From NCBI GenBank assembly GCA_033964015.1, contig CM066918.1:27611387-27675386 (forward strand): 64,000 nucleotides of DNA, in the 5' to 3' direction. Below the pieces are notes generated by a model. That model did no database searches. It worked only from the letters and a program-made list of their open reading frames with translations, and had not been told where the DNA came from. The DNA comes from Scolanthus callimorphus. Taxonomy: Eukaryota; Cnidaria; Anthozoa; Actiniaria; Edwardsiidae. Numbering within the stretch: position 1 is the stretch's first letter; every line of letters starts with the position of its first letter. A program made the position numbers and the translations under genes. This document shows positions 36,401-48,296 of the stretch, in pieces.

Positions 36401-39131
36401 CGCTTTTTCCCACGAATTTTTCCCGTGATATCACGTTTTTCCCGTGATATTGGCCGTTTTCCGCGAAATTGGCTGTTTTTTTTTTCGCGAATTTGAACCT
36501 AAAAATCCCACAATTTTTTTTTTCGCTACCTGCCAGAAGCCCTGCTGATTGGTTGAGCTACTAGTAGGCTATAAGTTATAGCCTACTAGTAGCGAAAGGT
36601 GTCGGATTTGAAAGCCAGAAAATGGCAAATGACCAGACCAGAAAATGCGTGGCCTCTGAGTCAATAGCACAGAGTTTTTATTCCTACAGGGCACCCCATG
36701 GTTTTCCCATAATGATTTAGTGTCTTGGCCTTATTTCTTAACCCCCATTAATGTTGCCACTAAAAACTAAAACTAAAAACATATTTTGGTATTTCAGATG
36801 GGCACATCAAGTGACGTCATTATCAAGGAATATAGCTGTGAATATTTGGTGGGCACCGGATATACGATTCAATGAATCTGACTGTCAAGGTAGGGAGGCT
36901 CTACAGTATCACCTGGGCCGTGACACACACATGGGCCAAGACAACATCATTTATTCATCCATTGATTGGCTGGCTCCTGTTTTACAGCTTGGTGAGCCTG
37001 AAAAGAGAGATTTAAACCAAATTACTTTTTTTACTTTATTTCAGGAGAAGATGTGAGGAAACCTGAGCTTAGTAACTACCATTTTAAACATGGTGAAATG
37101 TTGCGGTAAATGATTATAGCAATTATATAATGTTGTAAATGTTATAAATATATAGAATAGAAAAACTATTTGCAAAAATGACCACTCCAATTCAGATTTG
37201 TACTGACAAGACAGTAATTGTTTGCAGTAAATGTGTAATGCCAGAAAAAAAAATACTCTGCCATGGAGGGAATTGAAATTCCCTAATTTTGTTGCCTTTA
37301 TCATTATTAGTAATATTTTAGGAATTGGTCTTTGGTCATCAGGTGCTTGATCGTTACCTGAGCAAAGAATCAAATTGCTCGCCATGCTTCAAGGACCAAC
37401 TCCCAAAGCAATGTTTGTTGAGTGAAGTGTATAAAGTGACACAGCTTTGGGTAGCATGGGTGACATTTATGGAACCTAGGGGGTGCTACAATTCTTTAGA
37501 GAATAATGTTAAATCAAATTCTTGCTCACCTATTTGTACATGTAATTCCTATATCTGCCACTGCCAAGCAAGAGCTATTCTACTGTGTGCATGCTCTTAT
37601 TTAGTTTTTTTCATTTTTTCTTCAGATTTCAAGCAATAGAAGTGATAGACCGGCATGGAGGAGAAATCAGCTTTTCAGACATTCACGCTGTAATTGTGGT
37701 AAGTGCATAACTAACAAAATCACAGTGGTAAATAAATATTGTGTGTGGTTTACACGCTCTAATTATGTCAGCAGCGAAAGGGCGAGGAACAGGTCCATTG
37801 TGTGCCAGTAAGCGACTTATTTAGACTCTTGTTGACTTATTTCAGCACGAACATTCTGGAGAGAAGCTCATCACTAAACAGGTCAGTAATGGGCGAAGAG
37901 TTCGACTTACTTAGTGAAGCTTCACTCACAAGTTGTAAAATGAGAATACAGCTAAGAGCTGCCTTTCTCTCAGACTCTTTTCCCCTTTCTTGCTGGCCCC
38001 CCTTCCCAGATATCCCCAAAACGCCAGATATTCTTTGGAGACTGATGCCTCGATCCTCCGACCTTCAAAGTCACTGGGGTGGCTGAAGGGCGGGGGTGGA
38101 CAGGGGACAATTTTTCTTTGGGCAAGCATACCTCCATCCCCCATGTTTATCTACAGACAGGAGTCCCCCCCCCCCCCCCCCCCCAGCACAATTATGTTTC
38201 CGCCGCCACTGAAAATGCGGGAGATGGTTTTTTTTGGGCCCACAAAATGTATTTGTTCTGTGAAATAACTTTACAAAACCACAGTGTTTCTGTTTAAATG
38301 CTTTATTAAATGTTTCTTTGTGCTTGATGTTTACGTAAAATATGGCTTTCAGGGATTTTCTCTCTTGGATACTGACCAAGACGGAAGGGTTACAGTACGT
38401 GAAGTGCGGAACCTCCCTTCGCATGTGGTAGAAGAAGCGTTTGGTCATGCTCGACCAGGAGAGGTAAGGCGTTCTTCTCTGTTCTCCCGTACGGTGGGTC
38501 TGTGATAGAAAAGTTTCGCTGAATTTTTCCCGCCTAAATTTCCGCCAATTTTGGCGCGCGCGTATGACACAGGATGCCCACAGGGAATATAGTTGCTAAG
38601 AATTTAAATTCTTCTTCTTTTCATTTCTTTCACAATTTTTCGTTACAAGGTGACGGCTTATTTTGTAGCATGCACAGCAATCGTTTCCCGTGGGTTTCAG
38701 AGATCAGGGAAACGTTTTTCGGAGATTTGATTTTTTTTGGCTCCCCCCGCGACAATTGGTCATATTTTCAGGTTTTCCTCTGACCCTGAATCCCCATGGA
38801 AACGCTTACTATACAAGCTAATTATTTGTGGTTATTTGACTTTCATGATTGTCGAACAGACATTCGATAAACATTACGTTAAAACCCCTTCGTTTGTGTA
38901 TAACAGGTAAATATCATTGGAAAATCGAAAAAAGAAGACAAACAATTATTTGATCTATTGGCTCAACTGCCCAAACAGCCTGCCCACATCGAGGAGTTTC
39001 TGATGCGTTACGAGAAAACTGAGGAGGAAATGGAGAGATTTTTAGAGGAGAATGAACTACCGGAACTACTGAAGGGTTATCTGATAAACAAGATGCGATA
39101 TTCACACTTGACAGAGCACGAGGAGCTATGA
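33492..39131 (+). CDS. Signal-peptide JmjC-domain protein with EF-hand
   Basis: Ten exons with consistent phases: 33492-33757, 34402-34609, 34793-34906, 35755-35900, 36798-36991, 37045-37105, 37626-37698, 37846-37881, 38353-38463, 38907-39131 (477 aa). The N-terminus MLLTRNCFVLVIITTHLLFR is a signal peptide, so the enzyme would act in the ER/secretory route. It has the JmjC-hydroxylase entry motif (SRPVIFRGAAK), then the iron site H174-x-D176 (KSHLHND) with EKIWFFVD after it, the segment WAAHVYPGDCIYVPYGW, and candidate distal H248. After the barrel, exon 9 encodes a canonical EF-hand loop (DTDQDGRVTVRE, 372-383), and exons 7-8 a degenerate one (IDRHGGEISF). The C-terminus is a charged helix. 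It is likely a calcium-responsive 2-oxoglutarate hydroxylase. The substrate is unknown. Confidence 0.85.
33850..34240. mobile_element. tRNA-derived SINE-like repeat in JmjC intron 1
   Basis: A tRNA-like head has A-box-like GATGGCTCAGTGTTATG and B-box-like GGGTCAACTCC with spacing near that of a tRNA. A non-tRNA body follows. No complete tRNA cloverleaf was seen. Confidence 0.5.
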
Positions 39132-39504
39132 CGAGGAGTAAAACAAGATAAGCTATTGAGGATAATTGAATTTGAATATGATGAAGAATTTGGCCTCATT
39201 CACAGTGCGGCGACTTCAACTGGGGCACCCTATTATTTTTCAGCCAATCAGCAACCGAGAAAATACAAAGAAAACGTCAACAAGCAAAACTATTGTAGGT
39301 TCTTTAAGGCCTATGTGTGATTTCTTTTCGCTAAATAGATGGTTATAATATCAAACATGCAGAAACAGATAAAACAGCTTAAACGTTTAGGCTGCCCCAG
39401 TTAGATCTCAAAACGCCAAACTGACGTTTTCACCCCCGGAAGAGAATGTTCTCTACCAAGGAACTTTGTCAATGCGCCAACCTTGTGTTGGTGTTTACCG
39501 TATA

Positions 39505-39600
39505 ACTCAAACGTCGATCTTTTGCCGCGTCGAATCTAATTCAGCCGATTGGTTTTCTCCATTTTTCAACCAGAAGAAAATAAACAAGAAATGCAAACTT
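39505..39600. mobile_element. Half-copy of family A inverted-repeat element
   Basis: It shares AACGTCGATCTTTTGCCGCG and TCGAATCTAATTCAGCC with the ends of the element at 1285-1519. Confidence 0.6.
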
Positions 39601-40837
39601 TAAATTCCATTATGGTCTGCTATGGTTCATCTAGATTTACCATTTGCACGATACTTAGTGTCCTCTAAGCTGCAAATGAAATTTCTAGTAATAGACCTCC
39701 CAAACAGAAGAAGAAAGAAATAGCATGGGAATGTCACGTAAGCTAAAATGGGAAACCTTTACGCCCAATGGGACGGATCCAGGAATTTCAGAAAGTGGGG
39801 CTGGATAGTGATAATATAGGCCTTTATCACGCAATATTGATTAATAATCTATAATAGTTATCAGAAAATGGAATCCAGTTTTCAATTCTACACATCCGTA
39901 TTAGACCTCCTAAGCTTGGGCCAGGGATTTAGAGCGGGTGGGGAAGGGGGGGGGATGGAAAATTGTTTGAAACAGGTCTAAACTAATAAGTAAACAGCCT
40001 TTAAAACGGACAACTTTCTAAAACGGGCATGTTTATGTCGAGTTGCCGGGGACTAAGCGCACCTCATACCGACATTCGTAATGCAGTTTAAAAGTAGACG
40101 TGTTTAAAGTTAAAAGTAGAAATGTTTTGTACATTTTTTTGTTACGTCTACAAACACCCAATACTTTCAGCCGTGCTGAACGTTTTACCCCAGGCTCAGG
40201 ATAAAAATCATTAAAGAAAAATAACAAAAGATTCTACTGAAGATTTATATTTGGGATTTTTGTTCTTGGCTTTTTACTTTTTAAACGAATGATGATTTCC
40301 AGGGGAGAAAGGAAATAACACGAGAGAGACCTCCAGATTGGTGTTATTGTTTTCTTAGCGTACATTTGCATTTTTTCAACTATAGCGACAAGCCATTACA
40401 AAGAAATGCGAGACTAAAAATAAATGCAATACCAATATAGTGTCCTACGATATTTCTAATTGCTCCGTTCCTTTAACGAGGTAGCGCCTCCGATTTTAAT
40501 GATCTGACTGGAATGATTAGTAATATTGTAATAATAAGAAAAATTAGTATCTCTTCAAACATAATAAAAAAGATCTCGTCTTAATAACGAAGATCTCGTC
40601 CCAGCGTTTGTATTGCAAATTTTGAATGTATTTCTTTAGAACTTTTCCTTTAGAATTTCTGTTTATTCTGTGTCTGAGTAGTTGGGTAAATTAGAGGATG
40701 GTTAAATCTCTTTTATTTTTTCACTTAGCTGGAGGTGCTAGACCCGCGCTAGTCCAATCAGTCGGTTCCTGCTTGACGTCCTAAATTAACAATTTAATAA
40801 CTTGCCTTGAGTTTTATTCCTTAGCCGCCCGCCCAAC

Positions 40838-41150
40838 AGTGTTTAAGAAGTCGTAGCTGCCTTTTACTTGTATTGTGCTGTTTTCTTTCAAGATATATAG
40901 AAACGGTAAGTTTACATTTTATATACTAAACAAGAGTGTAATTCTTTTCATCAAAATTGGAATAAAAAAAAAAAAAAACAATAAAAAAGTACTAGAAAGA
41001 CAACATTGTTTAAGAAGTCATAATAGCTGCCTTTTTCATGTATTGCTGTCTCTCTTTCGAGATATACAACGGGTAAGTTTTCATTTTCATTTTATCAGAC
41101 TAAACAAGATTGTAACTCTTCTGGTATAAATTACATCGAAATTGAAATAG
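40838..41150. repeat. Direct tandem duplication, ~165-bp units
   Basis: Both units start GTTTAAGAAGTC and contain TTTC(A/G)AGATATA, a potential donor GGTAAGTTT and ACTAAACAAGA. They are diverged copies. This could be a duplicated untranslated exon, but no coding sequence supports that. Confidence 0.6.
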
Positions 41151-42437
41151 ATGAATATAAATGGAATTAAATATTTTCCTAGCTGTAAAGGGTGTATAAC
41201 ATAACAAGGAAGTGATAATCAACAAGGGGTTTGGATATACAAACATTTAGTAATATTCGATGAACAAGTGTTTAGAAATCTAAGCTCGTTGAGGTTAAAC
41301 CAGTCATGTTCAGCTAAAGTGAGTTGCACTCAGGAAACTCTTCTACATCATTTCAATTGTTAAATAAATGTCATTGTCTGTACGCGTTTTCCTGTAAGAG
41401 AGGAAAACTGTTCAGTCTAGTTGTGTTTTGCGCTAGTATTTATAAGTACTATGTTATAAATAACTTTTAAACAGATTATAAAATATCAAAAATTACTGCG
41501 ATTTTCCATAATTCTGCGAAATCTGGCGCAACAGTCAAACCGTGTTTTACCAGCTTCCTTCGATCGCACAACTAACACTTAGCAACCACAAACATCACTC
41601 GGAGGTTTTACAAAAGCTACCGGGTTACTTAGATGTTTGATTCAGGGAACGCTTTGAAAACACAATGCTTCGTTAGTCGGTGCAGCTTACGCAAAATTAT
41701 GAAAACTGCAGTAAGAGCAAAACTAAATTCTTGGATATTCAACAGTTTTTGAATACTAATAAACCGCTAATATAAATATATTAGAGATAGAGAAATTACA
41801 ATATACCGCGAATCCTTTGGGAGAAATCACAAGACCGCCAGCAGTGTTTCTTTCCGAAAAGACGTGGACGATATTTTATGTATTTTAGGAAGACTATTTT
41901 AATCTTTTTGATCTCCAATTGCCCGGTCGTTCTGGAAAACATCTGTTCTTCGCATATATATGAATATGACCATATTCTCATAAACAATATTTGATTGGAT
42001 GGCCTTGGTCGATGAAGTCACACTTTAAGAGGGCATAGAATTGTTCCTGGGGTACACCTTAAACTCCATCAACTTTTGTACGCGACAAACAAATGTTAGA
42101 CCAATAATTTTTGCATTTGCATTTTATTATGATAATCTTATTGTAATCTTTCAAAAATGCCGCTAGATGTCTTGTGATTGGACGATCCCGCCACATTTTC
42201 GACAGGTGACGACTGGGGGTCAGTATTTGTTTCACACACTACAAAACGCAGTGGGGAATTAGAAATAATGTATGGGGTGATATTTCGGTCCGAAAATTTG
42301 TAAGAAATATTAGAAAATAACACCTATGTTGTATTGTGAATGTGCGCATCCTGATTGGTTAAAAGGCGTGTTTGTAAGAGACCTGAGAAACACGATTGTC
42401 ACGCAACGCTGTCGCGCGTGTGTATGTTATTTTCTAA

Positions 42438-42625
42438 AAGCAATAAAAATACTTTCTGCGTGCTCTCTGGTTTCTTACAAACACTCGGGGAATGTTGGTC
42501 GAACTGATAAAACTTGAAAGACACTCGCCTTCGGCTCGTGTCTTTCAAGTTTTGATCAGTTCTCCCAACACCCCCCTCGTGTTTGTAAGAAACCAGAGAG
42601 CACGCGGAAAGTACTTTTATTGCTT
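42438..42625. mobile_element. Large palindrome (~85-bp arms)
   Basis: The arms contain CTTTCTGCGTGCTCTCTGG / complement and TTTCTTACAAACACTCG / complement, with tip CACTCGCCTTCGGCTCGTG. It is an almost perfect foldback without coding sequence. Confidence 0.8.
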
Positions 42626-43760
42626 AAATAAAAATCTACGAAACTTACCCTGCTGATATTTGTTGAAATTTCGTGTGTGCAACAAGGACAATATCAAATA
42701 AGAGAAAAGACCTTGTAGGTGAGGGTGAATTGTGAAGTTGAGCTAATTTTCATAAAACTCCATGCGTGCAAAAAAGACATCAACTAAGCAGCAGGTAGTT
42801 CTTAATACACATAACAGAACCGAAATATCACCCAATACCTTCTCTCTAATTCCCCATATAAACACTGTAGTCATTGTGATACAAATATTGAGCCTGGGCC
42901 ACCTGTGCCTTTCAATTTCAAATGACATGAGATTTTCTGAAGCGGAATCGAGGAAAAGATGGGCGCTTTCTTACATTATTGCGTATTTTCGGCTTTTGAA
43001 ATATGTAGTGTCCCGGGGATTGTCATTAGAGTCTTGCATGATTTACAGACTCTCAGGCGGAAATTTTGATAAAATAAGCAAATAACCGACAGCTGTCCCA
43101 AGCAAGTGCGTTGGCAAAGAAAGGAGCATATTTTCGGGAAAGCTTGAAAACATCCGGGATGCCGTTAACCTATAAAAAAGAACTCGCTGCTCAAACAGCC
43201 CTTCTTAGTGTTGTCACCCCCCGAATTTTAGTTTAAATTGCTTTTCTAGTTTTATCACTCTTTTCGTAAAGATGACGTCGGGAGGATGGCTGCAAGTGTC
43301 GCCTGATCCTTTGTATTAGGTGGTCCTTGGATTTCACATCACCAAGAAATGAGAACTTTGTTAAACCTTCTCGAAAATAGTTGGAAATTTTTATCAGTTT
43401 GTCTCAGGAAATCTAGGTCGAATCCCCTGAGGTTTCAAATCCTTGAATTCATCAATAAGTAGTAGTAGGTATGAAATTAGTACCGCCTTTTTAGGCCGGA
43501 ATACTAATTTTAGGCCGGAGCTTAACGAACTGATCGGCGCCACAATTGCGTATCCCAAGCCATTTCATTTTAAGGCTGGAATACAAAGAAACGTATAATT
43601 CGTAGAAACAAACATTTAAGTGAGTTGAGTAATCTATTTTTAGCTTTTTTTAAATTAAATTTTAATGAGCTAATGACCAGCATAGTGTAGTCCCTGTTCC
43701 CACGATTGTGTTGTCGTTTTTAAAACACAACTTTTTCTTGTCGTTTTGAAAAAAAAATCG

Positions 43761-45220
43761 CGTCCACTTGCTAGCGTTTGCCCGTCCACACGTAGCGTTT
43801 GCCTGTCCACACGTAGCGTTTGCCCGTCCACAAGTAGCGTTTGCCCGTCCACACGTAGCGTTTGCCCGTCCACACGTAGCGTTTGCCCGTCCACACGTAG
43901 CGTTTGCCCGTCCACAAGTAGCGTTTGCCCGTCCACACGTAGCGTTTGCCCGTCCACACGTAGCGTTTGCCCGTCCACAAGTTGTGTTTGCCCGTCCACA
44001 CGTAGCGTTTGCCCGTCCACAAGTTGTGTTTGCCCGTCCACACGTAGCGTTTGCCCGTCCACAAGTAGCGTTTGCCCGTCTACACGTAGCGTTTGCCCGT
44101 CCACAACTAGCGTTTGCCCGTCCACACGTAGCGTTTGCCCGTCCACAACTAGCGTTTTCCCGTCCACACGTAGCGTTTGCCCGTCCACACGTAGCGTTTG
44201 CCCGTCCACACGTAGCGTTTGCCCGTCCACAACTAGCGTTTGCCCGTCGACACGTAGCGTTTGCCCGTCCACACGTAGCGTTTTCCCGTCCACACGTAGC
44301 GTTTGCCCGTCCACACGTAGCGTTTGCCCGTCTACACGTAGCGTTTGCCCGTCCACAACTAGCGTTTTCCCGTCTACACATAGCGTTTGCCCGTCCACAA
44401 GTAGCGTTTGCCCGTCTACACGTAGCGTTTGCCCGTCCACAACTAGCGTTTGCCCGTCCACACGTAGCGTTTGCCCGTCCACAACTAGCATTTGCCCGTC
44501 CACACGTAGCGTTTGCCCGTCCACACGTAGCGTTTGCCTGTCCACACGTAGCGTTTGCCCGTCCACACGTAGCGTTTGCCCGTCCACACGTAGCGTTTGC
44601 CTGTCCACAAGTAGCGTTTGCCCGTCCACAAGTAGCGTTTGCCCGTCCACACGTAGCGTTTGCCCGTCCACAAGTAGCGTTTGCCCGTCCACACGTAGCG
44701 TTTGCCCGTCTACACGTAGCGTTTGCCCGTCCACAACTAGCGTTTGCCCGTCCACACGTAGCGTTTGCCTGTCCACAAGTAGCGTTTGCCCGTTCACAAG
44801 TAGCGTTTGCCCGTCCACACGTAGCGTTTGCCCGTCTACACGTAGCGTTTGCCCGTCCACAACTAGCGTTTGCCCGTCCACACGTAGCGTTTGCCCGTCC
44901 ACAACTAGCGTTTGCCCGTCCACACGTAGCGTTTGCCCGTCCACACGTAGCGTTTGCCTGTCCACAACTAGCGTTTGCCCGTCCACAACTAGCGTTTGCC
45001 CGTCCACACGTAGCGTTTGCCCGTCCACACGTAGCGTTTGCCCGTCCACACGTAGCGTTTGCCCGTCCACAACTAGCGTTTGCCCGTCCACACGTAGCGT
45101 TTGCCCGTCCACACGTAGCGTTTGCCCGTCCACACGTAGCGTTTTCCCGTCCACACGTAGCGTTTTCCCGTCCACACGTAGCGTTTGCCCGTCCACACGT
45201 AGCGTTTGCCCGTCCACACG
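43761..45220. repeat. 21-bp minisatellite, about 70 copies
   Basis: The consensus on the + strand is TAGCGTTTGCCCGTCCACAC plus G. Because 21 is a multiple of three and the unit lacks stops in several frames, open frames of more than 500 codons exist on both strands. These are artefacts of the repeat. Variant positions (CACACG, CACAAG, CACAAC, GTTG for GTAG, TTTTCC for TTTGCC) recur in clustered, higher-order patterns, which suggests segmental amplification. Confidence 0.95.
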
Positions 45221-45228
45221 AATACGCT

Positions 45229-45462
45229 GTATCGCATTCTCGTACCCAGATCTCCCCGGCTCGTCTGCTCGCAGGGGAGGCTCTCGGGACATCCATTTGA
45301 GGGCCGTCGCTGATTGGCCGATTTTGAGCGTTGGAGCATGCGCTGAAAGGTCTTTTTCTCAGCGGCTCTGTATTAAATCTCGCGCATGCGTCAGTGGCTG
45401 TGACCAGAACCTCCCCCGCGAGGCTACGAGCCGGGGAGCTCTGGGTTCGAGAATGGCTGTAT
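45229..45462. mobile_element. Inverted-repeat element abutting the minisatellite
   Basis: TGTATCGCATTCTCGTACCC and CAGATCTCCCCGGCTCG at the left pair with GAGCCGGGGAGCTCTGGG and TTCGAGAATGGCTGTATCG at the right. The GC-rich interior is non-coding. The minisatellite may have arisen at its edge. Confidence 0.6.
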
Positions 45463-48296
45463 CGTTTTGAAAACGCTAATAAGCCGTATTGCGCATGTGC
45501 AGCGCATGCGTAGTTAGATTCCGCTTGTCATTGTTTTCGGAAAGTTCCGTGGTATCGTTGAAAAATCCACTCTGGATAGCGTTTTTAAAAATTTGCGTTT
45601 TCGGTCATCGTTTCTCGATGTTTCGAAAGCGCGGGTGCGGACACAATCAACAGGTTTAGCTATAAAATAACATCTTCAAATCCCTATCATGTATTTTGCA
45701 CTGTCTGTTAATTGTTCTAATCACTTTTGGGACCAATAAGGTGTTTTTTTTTTAAATTATTATTTTTTATTTATAAAAGCCAGCCACAAATAATCATCAA
45801 AAGACAAACGAACTCTTGCTTTTCCCGTTTCCGCTTACTGTTACTCTACTTTAGATTGAAAAAGGATCAAAGAAAAAGTGAAGGTCAGTAAAAGTAATAA
45901 ATCTTTAATACAAGCACATAGCCCTGGAGATTTTTCTTAATGAAATAATTGACTGTCAAAAAAGATTCCAAGATAAAGATATTCCAAAACAAAGACAGCT
46001 GAGCTAGTTATTGTAGCACATGATGTATTCGACCGCTTATGCCTCTAATGGTACAAAAATCTCGACCACTGTAATGATTTCTTTTGTCTTCCGTGGAAAC
46101 CTTTGATAACACCGACAGCCCCAAGAATCAAACGGAAACAAACCAAACTTACAGCTTACAAACTGTCTGTTTACACTGACAGCTACAACAGATGTATTGA
46201 CACAAGCTGTGTTGTGCTGCGTTTTTAGTGAAAATGTGGTCCCTTCGCGTTACCATTTTGCGATGACAATTTTGGCGAGAGGATTTCAAAAACAGGTAAA
46301 GTCAATGTTCGCTTTCCCCAAATGTTTCGCCCTCAGCTCCTACAGAAATTAATTACCTAAGAGCTTTGTCGTTCTTTTTCATTATACACTTCGCTTTCCC
46401 CTCCGGGTTTGCAATTTAGGAAAGTGTCGAAGAGTTACATTCATTATACATTTCGTTATGAAAAATAGAAATTTTTGGGGCTTATTTGTTGTTAAACATA
46501 ACAGACTCTGGTTTTTCAACAACAACAAACAAGTTTTGCTATGCGTTTTATTTTTTTTCCGATCCCATTCGGAACCGTATTTGTTCTTTTGCGAAATAAT
46601 ATTTCAACATTTTTATATTCTGCAGGATCAAGTGAATAATACCCTATATGTTTTGAGGTTATAATATCTGTAAATTCTCTTGCTGTAATTCAATGCCAAA
46701 GCAAAATTTATTTTAGATAGAAGATATGACGTTTCATACGAGATTTCCATTCGATCTCTTCATGAAAATCTAAGTGTCTTCTCTAAATTTTAGATAAAAA
46801 TTCATCGCCTCAGATTAAATACTCTAACTAAATTTACATTTCGTCGCGCTGGTTGATGTAATTTCTAATCGTAAATTACTAAGGAAAAGTAGCACAAATT
46901 ATATTGAATATTTGTGTTCGACAACACCAAAATCGCGAATTGATTGCACAGTTGTCGAAGTTGCGAGGTGTGTCATCGCGTTGTACAACTCATAACGCCG
47001 AACTCGAACAAAGTTGTATTTTATGAAAATGTTTATACTTCACGAACATTAGTATTCATAAGGTGTTTTTTGTGTCTACTGTACTAATAATTATGAAACA
47101 TTTTCTTGACAACAAAGGTGTGACATTGGGAAGACCCTCAGTGTCTGTACTTATGACCGCCAGTGGCGCCGTTGAGACCCAGTGTAATTCGACCTCCGAC
47201 GTAGATGTCGGCCTCAGACATTTTACTTTATCTATATTCGAGGAAAAAGTCAAAAGAGGTTTCCTAAGAAATTTAATGATTTGTCTAATGTTTCCGAATG
47301 GTTTCCTCGATGCCTGATGGGTCTTTGTGATCATTTGAGAAGAAGTGCCTTAATAATTAATTTATGATTTTCACGAATATCGTGAGCATCTTTCCCAGTA
47401 AGTTTCCATAGAATAATATTATTGTATCGTCAGTTTATTGTTTTATTTGCTATATTACTAGTCACTATAAGAAATTCCGCGCGCTGATTGGTCGAGATTT
47501 ACGTCATATTTTTTCTTATAATATACAACGAGAGATCACGTGACATGGCCATTATTTGCCTCAGGCTCCGTGATTATCTTCAAATAGTCACATAGACGTC
47601 TTTTTCGTCACAGATTTCGCGGAAAAATACGAGGGGTTCGAGGGGAAATTGTGGGCGTGTCAGTTGACGAATGCAAACGCGCGCAAGCTCTAATCCAGTA
47701 AAAATAAATAATCGATTGCACGTCGTGTCAACTACCCTCCAGAATACGCCCTGTCTCTAAATCTCTCTAATACAGCTGCTTGCACTGAGCGTAGACCGTG
47801 GACACCTTTCGCGTTTGTTCAAGTTTGAACGGTTTTAGTAGCCGCCCTGATGAAGGATTGAAAGTAAAATCCGAAACGTTGGCATCTCTCGGCCCCTGTT
47901 TTGTCTGCTTTTTACCTTATTTACTTCTATTTTTGCGGACATTGTATCCTATTGGATCCAGAGACATCGCTGTTTGAGTTTCCTATCTTTCCCTTTTCAA
48001 GTTTGATAAAGTCACGTTTCCAACAAGCAAACGATACTATTCATTTGAGACGCATTTGAGACGATTGCAACCCGACCAAAACAGAACGATGACAACCAAT
48101 CAAAAAGCAGATTTTCAATGCAGCACGAGCCCACGTGCCCACGAGCCCACGTGAGGTGGCGAGACAGACGGCCACAAGTTGGTATGTGCTGTTTGGAAAT
48201 CTGCGCACTGATTGGCTTTTTCAAACTTGAAAAACGCATAAAGTGTCCACGATCTACGCTCAAATACAAGTAGCTGTATATCCCTATACTATACTA
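45463..48296. other. Gene-free DNA upstream of the second GPCR
   Basis: No exon was recognised. The stretch is AT-rich. A segment near 47850 (CCTGATGAAGGATTGAAAG... GAAACGTTGG) resembles the tail sequence seen near 3' ends of some reverse-transcribing elements, but no reverse transcriptase is present. Confidence 0.45.
47788..48261. mobile_element. Inverted-repeat element ending at the GPCR start
   Basis: The ~42-bp ends (GAGCGTAGACCGTGGACACC ... and the complement ending GTGTCCACGATCTACGCTC) enclose about 390 bp. The right end stops 36 bp before the GPCR ATG at 48297, so the element would supply promoter or leader sequence. Confidence 0.7.

Larger units (their letters stand above)
39132..43760. 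other. Gene-poor intergenic DNA
   Basis: No coding exon was recognised. It contains a family A element half-copy (39505-39690), a short G-rich run near 39940, the tandem duplication at 40838-41150 and the large palindrome at 42438-42625. Confidence 0.5.

Noticed and set aside
43761..45220. CRISPR-like array
   Set aside because: Units are contiguous with no unique spacers, and the surrounding DNA is animal nuclear.
43662..45470. Open frames of 510-574 codons on both strands (GRANATC, VDGQTLR, SVCPSTR and FARPHVA repeats)
   Set aside because: They arise from a 21-bp minisatellite with a period divisible by three. Frames are open on both strands and have no start context, splice sites or domain.
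47840..47930. Reverse-transcribing element 3' end
   Set aside because: A CCTGATGAAGG...GAAACGTTGG motif is suggestive, but no reverse transcriptase or endonuclease sequence is nearby.
48243..48296. GPCR start at 48243
   Set aside because: The codon there is GTG, and it falls inside an inverted-repeat element. The first ATG in frame is at 48297.
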